From NCBI GenBank assembly GCA_963849065.1, contig CAWKFM010000003.1, positions 1-64,000 of the forward strand: DNA of 64,000 bases. Reading direction: 5' to 3'. The translations under genes were made by a program, and so were the position numbers. The notes below the pieces were generated by a model. The model ran no database searches, was not told where the DNA came from, and was given only the letters and a program-made list of their open reading frames with translations. Below, in pieces: positions 53,617 through 61,616 of the stretch (position 1 is the stretch's first letter; every line of letters starts with the position of its first letter). The stretch is from TOLSYN sp963849065 (GTDB lineage: Bacteria > Acidobacteriota > Terriglobia > Terriglobales > Acidobacteriaceae).

Positions 53617-53847
53617 CCCTTCGGCCATATTTTATCTTGGGTGCCCTGGCCTCATGTTACTGAACACACATTACCTCTATGGCCGGGGGATGACACTTTG
53701 CGTCACTGCACTCTGCCGCCCGATGTCACTTCTGGATGCGAAGCGGGAAATTCAAGCATAGTTCCCGCGCCGGGATGATTTCCTATCGCCATGAATTGAA
53801 TAATGATTAGCCAGACGGCGACGTCCTCCCGGCTGGCCCAACAACGA
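53617..53847 (+). other. Intergenic region before the pilin array
   Basis: No gene seen between the protease stop and the first pilin promoter. It shares short words with the two other pilin upstream regions but no longer repeat. Confidence 0.4.
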
Positions 53848-53863
53848 TGGCACTCCGATTGCC
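53848..53863 (+). promoter_or_regulatory. Sigma-54 type promoter of pilin 1
   Basis: TGGCACTCCGATTGCC has GG and GC separated by 10 nt, the invariant -24/-12 elements of RpoN promoters. It lies 67 nt before the pilin ATG. Confidence 0.7.
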
Positions 53864-53929
53864 ACAACAGGGGCAGGACTTAAAGAAAGAACGTCGTGCG
53901 CCGCACGAACCGGGAGAGAGATAATTACA

Positions 53930-54424
53930 ATGCGTAAACAAAAGGGTTTCTCACTGATCGAGCTTTTGATCGTCGTCGCGATCATCCTGATCATCGCCGC
54001 TATCGCCATCCCCAACCTGCTGCGCTCGCGCATCGCCGCCAATGAAGCTTCCGCCGTGGGCTCGCTGCGCACCATCAACACCGCAGAAGTCACCTATGCC
54101 GCAACCTATCCGGCACAGGGCTTTGCCACCGCGCTGTCCGTCCTGGGTGGCACCGGCGTCACTGCCACCTCCACCAATGCCCTGCTGCTGGATAACGTTC
54201 TGGGCGGCGCCGCCGGCTCTTCGTCCTCGGCTCCCAACACCAAGAGCGGATACCAGTTCTACGTCACCGCCAGCGGCTCGCAGCCGGTTCCGACCTACAC
54301 CAGCAACGCCAACCCGGTCACCGTGCAGCAGACCGGCGTGCGCTACTTCTATAGCGATGCCTCGGGCGTGATCCGTTACAACACTACGGCCACCGCCAGC
54401 TCGGTTGACAGTCCCCTGCAGTAG
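53930..54424 (+). CDS. Type IV major pilin paralogue 1
   Basis: 164 aa. MRKQKG/FSLIELLIVVAIIL is the prepilin peptidase site with Phe+1 and Glu+5, followed by the long N-terminal helix (PNLLRSRIAANEASAVGSLR). A short globular domain ends RYNTTATASSVDSPLQ. Forms type IV pilus fibres. First of three tandem copies; they are nearly identical in the first 60 residues and the end, and differ in the central loop (residues about 65-110). Confidence 0.92.
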   Translation: MRKQKGFSLIELLIVVAIILIIAAIAIPNLLRSRIAANEASAVGSLRTINTAEVTYAATYPAQGFATALSVLGGTGVTATSTNALLLDNVLGGAAGSSSSAPNTKSGYQFYVTASGSQPVPTYTSNANPVTVQQTGVRYFYSDASGVIRYNTTATASSVDSPLQ

Positions 54425-54447
54425 TAGCCAAGCAGTTGCTACGCACC

Positions 54448-54483
54448 GAGGCGCCACCAACCAGTGGCGCCTCGTTTGTTTTG
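54448..54483 (+). terminator. Terminator of pilin 1
   Basis: GAGGCGCCAC (54448-54457) pairs with GTGGCGCCTC (54464-54473), loop CAACCA, followed by GTTTGTTTT. The same stem is used after pilin 2. Confidence 0.85.
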
Positions 54484-54713
54484 TGCAGAGTCCGATTTGT
54501 CGAATGACTCGTCTGCCCTGACGTTACCAATGGGTAGGCCCATTCATTACCATCCCTGCTGCAAATGACATTCTGGGACTAGCCCTGGTGACATAGAGTG
54601 TTAATTCCAGGGGCAGGACAGGAACGGCGGAAGCCCTGGAAAAACTCTGCACGGACACGCTAATCCTTTCCCATCAATGAATAAGACCCATGGCGCACAA
54701 CGCCTTGGAACAA

Positions 54714-54729
54714 TGGCACGGCGATTGCT
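54714..54729 (+). promoter_or_regulatory. Sigma-54 type promoter of pilin 2
   Basis: TGGCACGGCGATTGCT matches the RpoN consensus TGGCACG-N4-TTGC almost perfectly (GG-N10-GC). It lies 62 nt before the ATG. Confidence 0.85.
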
Positions 54730-54790
54730 AAAGTCAATACGCATACCAAATTCAGCAGCATGCTGCTAGAGCATCACTGGAGACTATACA

Positions 54791-55291
54791 ATGCGTAAAC
54801 AAAAGGGTTTCTCACTGATCGAGCTTTTGATCGTCGTCGCGATCATCCTCATCATCGCCGCCATCGCCATCCCCAACCTTCTGCGCTCGCGCATCGCCGC
54901 CAATGAAGCTTCCGCCGTGGGCTCGCTGCGCACCATCAACACCGCAGAGGTCACCTACGCCGCAACCTATCCGGCACAGGGCTTTGCCACCTCGCTGGGC
55001 GTCCTGGGCGGCAGCGGCACCACTGCCAGCTCCGCCACGGCCCTGCTGCTGGATAACGTTCTGGGCGCGGCTTCGCCTGGTGGGTCTTCGTCCTCGGCTA
55101 CCAACGTGAAGAGCGGATACCAGTTCTACATCACCGCCAGCGGCTCGCAGCCGGTTCCGACCTACACCAGCAACGCCAACCCGGTCACCGTGCAGCAGAC
55201 CGGCGTGCGCTTCTTCTACAGCGATGCCTCGGGCGTGATCCGTTACAACACCACGGCCACCGCCAGCTCGTCTGACAGCCCGCTGCAGTAG
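54791..55291 (+). CDS. Type IV major pilin paralogue 2
   Basis: 166 aa with the same prepilin site (G/FSLIELLIVV). It differs from paralogue 1 mainly in the loop around GGSGTTASSATALLLDNVLG and a two-residue-longer GAASPGGSSSSATN stretch, and ends ASSSDSPLQ. GGAG stands eight bases before the ATG. Own promoter and terminator, so expressed separately. Confidence 0.92.
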   Translation: MRKQKGFSLIELLIVVAIILIIAAIAIPNLLRSRIAANEASAVGSLRTINTAEVTYAATYPAQGFATSLGVLGGSGTTASSATALLLDNVLGAASPGGSSSSATNVKSGYQFYITASGSQPVPTYTSNANPVTVQQTGVRFFYSDASGVIRYNTTATASSSDSPLQ

Positions 55292-55362
55292 TAGCCCGGC
55301 AGCAGTCGCTGCCAGTAATTCAGCACCAGGCGAAGATTCCCGGGGGGGTTCAAGCCTGACGC

Positions 55363-55398
55363 AATGAGGCGCCACTCACAGTGGCGCCTCATTGTTTT
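55363..55398 (+). terminator. Terminator of pilin 2
   Basis: AATGAGGCGCCACT (55363-55376) pairs perfectly with AGTGGCGCCTCATT (55380-55393), loop CAC, then GTTTT. The stem core is identical to that after pilin 1. Confidence 0.88.
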
Positions 55399-55618
55399 GC
55401 CGGCACAACGGGGTTGCTGCCTGCGCTGCACGAAAGGCCAATGGTGGTTCATTACCAGCATCCTCCCCCAGTGACATAGATTGTCCATCCCCAATAGCGC
55501 GCAACGTCACTTTCAGGGTTAAACACCTAGGCAGGGCTAGCTGATTAGAACCTGATTCTTGGCATAACTTGCTTATTATCAATGTATAGCAGGATGTCCA
55601 ACTTACGCCCAGCATAAA

Positions 55619-55634
55619 TGGCACGGCGATTGCT
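55619..55634 (+). promoter_or_regulatory. Sigma-54 type promoter of pilin 3
   Basis: TGGCACGGCGATTGCT, identical over 16 bases to the pilin 2 promoter, 60 nt before the ATG of the third pilin. Confidence 0.85.
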
Positions 55635-55693
55635 TAATTCCAGGGTGCATCCTCAATTCAGCACACATGCACAAGGATCACCGGAGACCAGCT

Positions 55694-56185
55694 ATGCGTA
55701 AACAGAAGGGCTTCTCACTCATCGAGCTTCTCATCGTCGTGGCGATCATCCTCATCATCGCCGCCATCGCCATTCCGAACCTCCTGCGTTCGCGCATCGC
55801 TGCCAATGAAGCTTCGGCCGTCGGCTCGCTGCGCACCATCAACACCGCGGAAGTCACCTACGCCGCGACCTATCCGACACAGGGCTTTGCCACTGACCTG
55901 GGCACGCTGGGCGGCACCGCCGCCACGGCCAGCTCGGCCTCCGCTCTGCTCCTGGATAACGTTCTGGGCGCCGTGGGCGGTGTTCCGGGGACTCCCAACA
56001 CCAAGAGCGGATACCAGTTCTACATCACCGCCAGCGGCTCGGCGCCGATCTCCTCCTACATGTCGAACGGCAATCCGGTCACCGTGCAGCAGACCGGCGT
56101 GCGCTACTTCTACAGCGATTCGTCGGGCGTGATCCGTTACAACACCACGGCCACCGCCAGCTCGTCTGACAGCCCGCTGCAGTAA
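55694..56185 (+). CDS. Type IV major pilin paralogue 3
   Basis: 163 aa from the ATG at 55694 (GGAG eight bases before). Same prepilin leader and helix. The loop (TDLGTLGGTAATASSASALL, AVGGVPGTPNTKSG) and the segment SAPISSYMSNGNPVTV set it apart from the other two, so it is the most diverged of the three. C-terminus ASSSDSPLQ as in paralogue 2. Confidence 0.92.
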   Translation: MRKQKGFSLIELLIVVAIILIIAAIAIPNLLRSRIAANEASAVGSLRTINTAEVTYAATYPTQGFATDLGTLGGTAATASSASALLLDNVLGAVGGVPGTPNTKSGYQFYITASGSAPISSYMSNGNPVTVQQTGVRYFYSDSSGVIRYNTTATASSSDSPLQ

Positions 56186-56222
56186 GCGTTCAGAACTGCA
56201 GGACAATAGAGGTTTTCAAACC

Positions 56223-56252
56223 AAGGAGGAGCTCATGGCTCCTCCTTCTCTA
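56223..56252 (+). terminator. Terminator of pilin 3
   Basis: AAGGAGGAGC (56223-56232) pairs with GCTCCTCCTT (56238-56247), loop TCATG, then CTCTATT. Different stem from the other two pilin terminators; weak T tract. Confidence 0.75.
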
Positions 56253-56357
56253 TTGCACAACGCTGGATACACAACCAGGTTCCCCGCACTGACGGGCCGA
56301 TGAACTTTTGGTAAGCTGACGCTGTCGAAGCCCTCGACTATAATCAGACATAAGAGC

Positions 56358-57311
56358 ATGGCCGCAATCGAGATACAGGGACTGGAAAAGTCCTACAAGA
56401 CCGGTTTCTTCAGAAATAAACTGAAGCAGGGCCTCAAGCCGCTGACCCTTTCCGTCGAAGAAGGCGAAGTCTTCGGCTGCCTGGGGCCCAACGGAGCGGG
56501 CAAGACCACCACCCTGAAGCTTTTGCTGGGGCTGGTGTTTCCCACCGCAGGCACGGCCCGCATTCTGGACCGCCCGCTGGGCGATATCGGCGTCAAGCGC
56601 TCCATCGGCTTTCTCCCCGAACAACCCTATTTCTACGACCACCTGACCCCGCTGGAACTGCTGGACTATTACGCCCGCCTCAGCGGAGTGGACCCCCGCG
56701 AGCGCAAGCGCAAGGTGGACACCGCCCTGGCGCGGGTAGGCATGAGCGATGCCGCCAAAACCCAGTTGCGCAAGTTTTCCAAGGGCATGCTGCAAAGGGT
56801 GGGCATTGCCCAGGCCATCGTGCATGACCCCAAGCTGGTCCTGCTCGACGAGCCTATGAGCGGCCTCGATCCCATTGGCCGCCGCGAGGTGCGCGACCTG
56901 GTGCAGCAGCTCAATGAAGAGGGCAAGACGATCTTTTTCTCCACCCACATTCTCAGCGATGCCGAAACCCTCTGCGACCGCGTGGCCGTGCTCAACAAGG
57001 GCGAGTTGAAGGGCGTCGGCGTGGTGGCCGACCTGCTGCGCGAGGTAAGCGGCAATGTGGAAGTGGTGTGCGGCGGAGCCCAGGCGATTCCCGCGCTCTC
57101 TGCCATGGGCGCGACCTGCCATGCCACCGGCGACGTGGTGCGCGCCCTGCTGCCCGAGCCTTCGCTGGAAACCGCCCTGGCCACGCTGCGCAAGACTCAG
57201 GCCCGCCTCATCAGCGTCACCCCGGTGCAGGCCACGCTGGAAGATTACTTCCTGGCGCGCATCGGCGATGAAAAGCCGGGAGACCAAAAGCCGCATGAGG
57301 TGCGAGCATGA
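56358..57311 (+). CDS. ABC transporter ATP-binding protein
   Basis: 317 aa. Walker A GPNGAGKTTT, signature FSKGMLQRVGIAQAI, Walker B LVLLDEPMSGLD and switch THILSDAE. The C-terminal extension is like NatA/CcmA-type exporters. Pairs with the permease that follows with a 4-nt overlap. Substrate unknown. Confidence 0.9.
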   Translation: MAAIEIQGLEKSYKTGFFRNKLKQGLKPLTLSVEEGEVFGCLGPNGAGKTTTLKLLLGLVFPTAGTARILDRPLGDIGVKRSIGFLPEQPYFYDHLTPLELLDYYARLSGVDPRERKRKVDTALARVGMSDAAKTQLRKFSKGMLQRVGIAQAIVHDPKLVLLDEPMSGLDPIGRREVRDLVQQLNEEGKTIFFSTHILSDAETLCDRVAVLNKGELKGVGVVADLLREVSGNVEVVCGGAQAIPALSAMGATCHATGDVVRALLPEPSLETALATLRKTQARLISVTPVQATLEDYFLARIGDEKPGDQKPHEVRA

Positions 57312-58087
57312 CCGGACGGCTCTGGGCAATTGCCTACAACACCTATCGCGAAGCGGTGCGCGACCGCGTGCTCTATAACCTGATTCTGTTCGCCCTGCTG
57401 ATCGTGGGCTCGTCGGTTATCTTCGGCCAGATCTCCCTGGAGATCAACCGCATCGTCCTCATCAACCTCGGACTGACGGCAATCTCCCTGTTCGGCATCG
57501 TCATCGCCATCTTCATCGGCATCGGCCTAGTCTCCAAAGAGATCGAAAAAAAGACGCTCTACACCGTGCTGGCGGCGCGTCCGGTCCGGCGCTGGGAGTT
57601 CATCACCGGCAAGTTCCTGGGCTTGGTGATGACCCTCACGGTGAACGCCCTGCTGATGAGCGTGGGCTTCTTCGCCGCGCTGCTTTATGTCTCGCACCGG
57701 CTGGGCCGCGGCGATCTGCAACTGGTCACGGCGGTCTATTTCATCCTGCTGGAATTCGTGATGATCACCGCCCTGGCGCTGCTGTTCTCCACCTTTTCCA
57801 CCCCGGTGTTCTCCTCCATCTTCGCCTTCGCCATCTTCGCCATCGGCACCTTTGGCGACGATCTGCGCGGCCTTGCCCGCATGACCCAGGGCGTGACTCA
57901 CTGGGTGATGACCGCGGCGGCCTACCTGGTGCCCAACTTCGCCGCGCTCAACGTCATCAGCCAGGTGGCCCATGACACCCCGGTGGAACCCAGGCTGATC
58001 CTGCTGAACACCCTGTACGTTCTGGCCTACACGGCGGCCGTGCTCACCGCCTCGGTCTGGATCTTCGAGCGGCGCAATCTGAAATGA
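57308..58087 (+). CDS. ABC-2 type transporter permease
   Basis: 259 aa with six predicted helices (first LYNLILFALLIVGSSVIFGQ). VSKEIEKKTLYTVLAARPVR is the cytoplasmic coupling segment typical of ABC-2 permeases. Works with the ATPase upstream; ATGA overlap on both sides. Confidence 0.85.
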   Translation: MTGRLWAIAYNTYREAVRDRVLYNLILFALLIVGSSVIFGQISLEINRIVLINLGLTAISLFGIVIAIFIGIGLVSKEIEKKTLYTVLAARPVRRWEFITGKFLGLVMTLTVNALLMSVGFFAALLYVSHRLGRGDLQLVTAVYFILLEFVMITALALLFSTFSTPVFSSIFAFAIFAIGTFGDDLRGLARMTQGVTHWVMTAAAYLVPNFAALNVISQVAHDTPVEPRLILLNTLYVLAYTAAVLTASVWIFERRNLK

Positions 58088-59028
58088 CCAGGAATCTGCG
58101 CATGGGGACAAGTCTCGGGCTGCTGCTGGCGGCATTGCTGGCGGCCAGCGCGCTCCTGCTGCGCCAGGTCGACCGGGTACGCGATGACGAGCCGCTGCAG
58201 GAGGTCCTCTACATCCCTTCGCCCACCGTGGTCAAGCGCATGAGCCTTGGCTACTCCGGGCTGCTGGCAGACATCTACTGGACCCGGGTGGTGCAGTACT
58301 TCGGCACCAAGCACCGCGCCAAATCGAAGCAGTACCTCATCCTCAAGCCGTTGCTGCAGATGACCGCCGCATTGGATCCCAAGCTGCTTCCCACCTATCA
58401 GTTCGGCTCGGTTTTCCTCTCCCAGAAGCCGCCCGAGGGCGCCGGCGATCCCCAGGCCGCTGCCGCGCTGGTCGAGCAAGGCATCCGTGAGAATCCCCAG
58501 GCCTGGCGCCTGTACTACGATCTCGGCTACATCTACTGGCTGGAGATGAAGGACCCGCTCAAGGCCGCCGATGCCTTCGAGCGCGGCTCCAAAATTCCCG
58601 GCGCCCTGCCCTGGATGCGGGTGATGGCAGCGGCCCTGGAAGCCCATGCCGGCGAAACCGAGACCGCAACCTACATGTGGACCAACATCCTCAAGAGCAC
58701 CGACGATCCCAACCTGCGCAAGAACGCCATCAACCGCCTGCGCTGCCTGCGCGTCGATAGCGACGTCCAGCGGCTGCAGGACGCGGTGGACCAGTTCACC
58801 AAACAGACCGGACGGCTGCCCGCCAACTGGCAGGAGATGATCTCGGCCGGCTTGCTCTACGGCCTGCCGGTGGACCCGCGCGGCGACCTCTACCGCCTGG
58901 TGAACGGCCGGGTGCAGGTGGCGCAGCCCGACTATTTCCCCTTCATCACCCGCGGTCTTCCTCCCGGCCAGGCGCCCGCAGCCCTGCCCGGCGAACCGGG
59001 TTACAAGGTTCCCAAACACCTGTTATGA
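58084..59028 (+). CDS. TPR-like membrane-anchored protein
   Basis: 314 aa. N-terminal anchor (MGTSLGLLLAALLAASALLL), then helical TPR-like repeats around QAWRLYYDLGYIYWLEMKDP, LKAADAFERGSKIPGALPWM and EAHAGETETATYMWTNILK. The tail is Pro/Gly-rich. Sits in an operon between the ABC exporter and lolA, overlapping both by 4 nt, so probably part of the same envelope process. Function unknown. Confidence 0.7.
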   Translation: MTRNLRMGTSLGLLLAALLAASALLLRQVDRVRDDEPLQEVLYIPSPTVVKRMSLGYSGLLADIYWTRVVQYFGTKHRAKSKQYLILKPLLQMTAALDPKLLPTYQFGSVFLSQKPPEGAGDPQAAAALVEQGIRENPQAWRLYYDLGYIYWLEMKDPLKAADAFERGSKIPGALPWMRVMAAALEAHAGETETATYMWTNILKSTDDPNLRKNAINRLRCLRVDSDVQRLQDAVDQFTKQTGRLPANWQEMISAGLLYGLPVDPRGDLYRLVNGRVQVAQPDYFPFITRGLPPGQAPAALPGEPGYKVPKHLL

Positions 59029-59696
59029 GAAAATATTTTACTGGAAGCTACCTGCTGCTGTGCTTCTGCACCTCCCTGCTCTGGGCCCAGCCAAACGGCA
59101 TCACGGCCCGCGAGGCGGCAGAAAAAATCGATGCGCGCTATGACAGCATGAAATCCCTGCGCGCCGATTTCACGGAAAATTATTCTGGCGCGGGAATCCA
59201 GCGCAGCGAAAGCGGAACCCTGTGGCTGAAGAAGCCCGGCAACATGCGCTGGGACTACGCCGCGCCGCACCAGAAGATCTTCCTCATCGACGGCAGTACC
59301 GCCTGGTTCTATGAGCCGGACGAGCGCCAGGCCCGTCACATGAAGGTGAAAAGTCTGGACGATCTGCGCTCCCCCCTGCGCTACCTGCTGGGCCGCACCC
59401 GCCTCCAGAAAGAGCTGCGCGGCCTCTCGCTCGCCGTGGACGTGGCGCCGGAGAAAGCCGGAGACGTGGTACTGCGCGGGATCCCCGTGGGCATGGAAGA
59501 CCGTGTCTCCGAAGTCCTGCTGGAGAGCGACCCGCAGGGCTATCTGCGCCGCATCGTGATGGACGAGCTCGATGGCAGCAAAACCGAGTTCCGCCTGGAC
59601 CACCAGCAGGAAAACGTCGCAATCCCCAACTCGGAGTTCCACTTCCAGCCGCCGCCCGGTGTGGAAGTCCTCGAAGGCGAACAGTTGGCACCCTGA
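59025..59696 (+). CDS. lolA: LolA-like outer-membrane lipoprotein carrier
   Basis: 223 aa with signal peptide (LLLCFCTSLLWAQ). SLRADFTENYSGAGIQRSES then GTLWLKKPGNMRWDYAAPHQ, and LIDGSTAWFYEPDERQA, are the LolA half-barrel signatures. Carries lipoproteins across the periplasm. The ABC genes upstream are not LolCDE by sequence, so the link is positional. Confidence 0.85.
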   Translation: MRKYFTGSYLLLCFCTSLLWAQPNGITAREAAEKIDARYDSMKSLRADFTENYSGAGIQRSESGTLWLKKPGNMRWDYAAPHQKIFLIDGSTAWFYEPDERQARHMKVKSLDDLRSPLRYLLGRTRLQKELRGLSLAVDVAPEKAGDVVLRGIPVGMEDRVSEVLLESDPQGYLRRIVMDELDGSKTEFRLDHQQENVAIPNSEFHFQPPPGVEVLEGEQLAP

Positions 59697-59718
59697 CTGC
59701 CTTTGCTTTCGTCCCTGC

Positions 59719-59747
59719 AGTGTCATCCTGAGCAACGCGAAGGACCC
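59719..59747 (+). repeat. Copy of a dispersed extragenic repeat
   Basis: GTCATCCTGAGCAACGCGAA followed by GGACC resembles the widespread short repeat GTCATxCTGAGCGxAGCGAAGGAxC seen between genes of many soil bacteria. Only one copy is in the window, so the call rests on recall of the motif. Confidence 0.4.
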
Positions 59748-59807
59748 TCCGCCGCCAAAATGTCCTCTCCCGTCCCAGGGTCATTTCGGCCACCGCAATG
59801 CCCGCTC

Positions 59808-60227
59808 TCAGGACTTCGCTTTCTTCGCAGCTTTCGATTTTCCGGTACTGTTGAGGGCCGCCGCCTGCCGAACTAGTGCCTTGAACGCGGACTCATCAAC
59901 TTCTTCCCCTTCGTGGATGTCGATCGCCCGCCGTGTATTTCCCTCGAGACTCGAGTTGAACAGACGCCCCGGATCGGGCAGAAACGCGCCCTTGGCAAAG
60001 GTAAGCTTCACCACTTTCTTGTAGCATTCGCCCGTGCACAGAATGCCGTCATGCGACCAAACCGGCGTGCCCATCCACTTCCACTCCTCAACCACGTCGG
60101 GGTCTGCTTCCCTGATGAGCCTGCGCATTCTGCTCAGGGTTTCCCCGCGCCAGTCCCCCAGTTCGGCGATTCTTTTGGAGATAAGCTCCGATGCCGATTG
60201 CCCTTGGCCCGCGCCCGTCTTATTCAG
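59808..60227 (-). CDS. DUF1801 family protein with possible CTG start
   Basis: About 139 aa. DPDVVEEWKWMGTPVWSHDG and KVVKLTFAKGAFLPDPGRLF are typical of DUF1801 (YdhG-like). The first ATG (60128) would cut off the conserved region SELISKRIAELGDWRGETLS, which continues in frame up to a stop; the only fitting start before it is CTG at 60227, with AGGACCAGGA upstream. Alaline/lysine-rich tail. Function unknown. Confidence 0.7.
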   Translation of the reverse strand: MNKTGAGQGQSASELISKRIAELGDWRGETLSRMRRLIREADPDVVEEWKWMGTPVWSHDGILCTGECYKKVVKLTFAKGAFLPDPGRLFNSSLEGNTRRAIDIHEGEEVDESAFKALVRQAAALNSTGKSKAAKKAKS

Positions 60228-60375
60228 GTCCTGGTCCTATCTCCGCCACTGACGCTGGGAACTTCTGAGATTGGGATAAAAGTCGGCTTCTCTGGACTAC
60301 AATCCCTGAGGGATCACAATGTTACACTGAAGCCCAGGGGCCGCGCGGTGCATTGGCCGTACGCGGAGGAGATGA

Positions 60376-61578
60376 ATGGCCGAATTCGTAATTCGGGTTG
60401 CGGACGAGCGCGGCAAGGTGCAGGAAAAGGCCGAGTCGGGCTACTCCGCTGCGGAAATTCGAGACCGCTATCAGCAATCCGGCTATCTGGTGTACTGGGT
60501 CAAGCCGCGCGGGCTGCTCTCCGGCGGCGAAATCCGGCTGCGGCGGCGGCGCAAGGTCAAGCTGGAAGAGTTCGTCATCTTCAACCAGCAGTTCCTCACC
60601 CTGATTCGCGCCGGACTTCCCATTGTGCAGGCCCTGGACCTGCTGGCCAAACGCCAGCGCAACCAGTACTTCCGTATGCTGCTGGAAGATGTGCGAGACC
60701 GCACCAAGGGCGGAGACCTGATCTCCGACGCCTTCGACAAACAGGGCGCGTTTCCCAAGATCTACTCCACCACGCTGATGGCGGGCGAAAAGAGCGGCAA
60801 CCTCGATGAGGTGCTCACCCGCTTCGTCTCCTTCCAGCGCCTGGGGCTCACCTTCCGCAAAAAGCTGATTGCTTCGCTGGTCTACCCGGTTCTCCTGGTG
60901 TGCGGCGTCATCGGCCTGGTGACGATGCTGGTCACCTTCGTCATTCCCAAATTTTCCGAGCTGTTTTCCGATCTGAACCAGAAGCTGCCGCCGCTCACCG
61001 AGTTCACCATCAGCACGGCAATGGCCCTGCGCCACTACCTGCCGCTGATTGTCATCGCCTCGGTTTCGATCTTCCTGGGCTTGAACCGCTGGTCCAAAAC
61101 GCCGCAGGGCGCCGAGACCCTGGACCGCTTCAAGCTGAACCTCCCCGTGGTGGGCACCATCTGGCAGCGCTACCAGATCGCGGTATTCTCGCGTATGATG
61201 TCTACCCTGCTCGCTGGCGGCCTGCCGCTGGTCACCTCGCTGGAGACCGCGGGCCAGTCGATGTCCAGCCGCCTCATCGTCATGGGCATCGCCGAAGCCT
61301 CCAAGAGCGTGCGCGAGGGCCAAACGTTGGCGCAGAGCCTGGAGCAGACCGGGGTCTTCCCCGATCTGGCAGTGGAGATGGTCGAGGTCGGCGAAGCCAC
61401 CGGCGCGCTGCCCACCATGCTAAGTTCGGTGGCGGAGTTTTACGAAGAAGACGTGCAGTCGGCACTGGCGGCGGCCATGTCGCTCATCGAGCCGGTCATT
61501 CTGGTGGTGATGGGCCTGGTGGTCGGCTTTATCCTGATCTCGCTCTACCTGCCGATCTTCAGCTTTACCGCCGCCTGA
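60376..61578 (+). CDS. pilC: Type IV pilus inner-membrane platform protein
   Basis: 400 aa. Two GspF domains with three helices; FNQQFLTLIRAGLPIVQALD, FSRMMSTLLAGGLPLVTSLE and VEMVEVGEATGALPTMLSSV are PilC/GspF signatures. Ends with EPVILVVMGLVVGFILISLY. Anchors the pilus motor. 38 nt before pilB. Confidence 0.92.
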   Translation: MAEFVIRVADERGKVQEKAESGYSAAEIRDRYQQSGYLVYWVKPRGLLSGGEIRLRRRRKVKLEEFVIFNQQFLTLIRAGLPIVQALDLLAKRQRNQYFRMLLEDVRDRTKGGDLISDAFDKQGAFPKIYSTTLMAGEKSGNLDEVLTRFVSFQRLGLTFRKKLIASLVYPVLLVCGVIGLVTMLVTFVIPKFSELFSDLNQKLPPLTEFTISTAMALRHYLPLIVIASVSIFLGLNRWSKTPQGAETLDRFKLNLPVVGTIWQRYQIAVFSRMMSTLLAGGLPLVTSLETAGQSMSSRLIVMGIAEASKSVREGQTLAQSLEQTGVFPDLAVEMVEVGEATGALPTMLSSVAEFYEEDVQSALAAAMSLIEPVILVVMGLVVGFILISLYLPIFSFTAA

Positions 61579-61616
61579 CACCGGCAGCCGCGCCCGCACC
61601 AGGCGCAACGAGGGTT

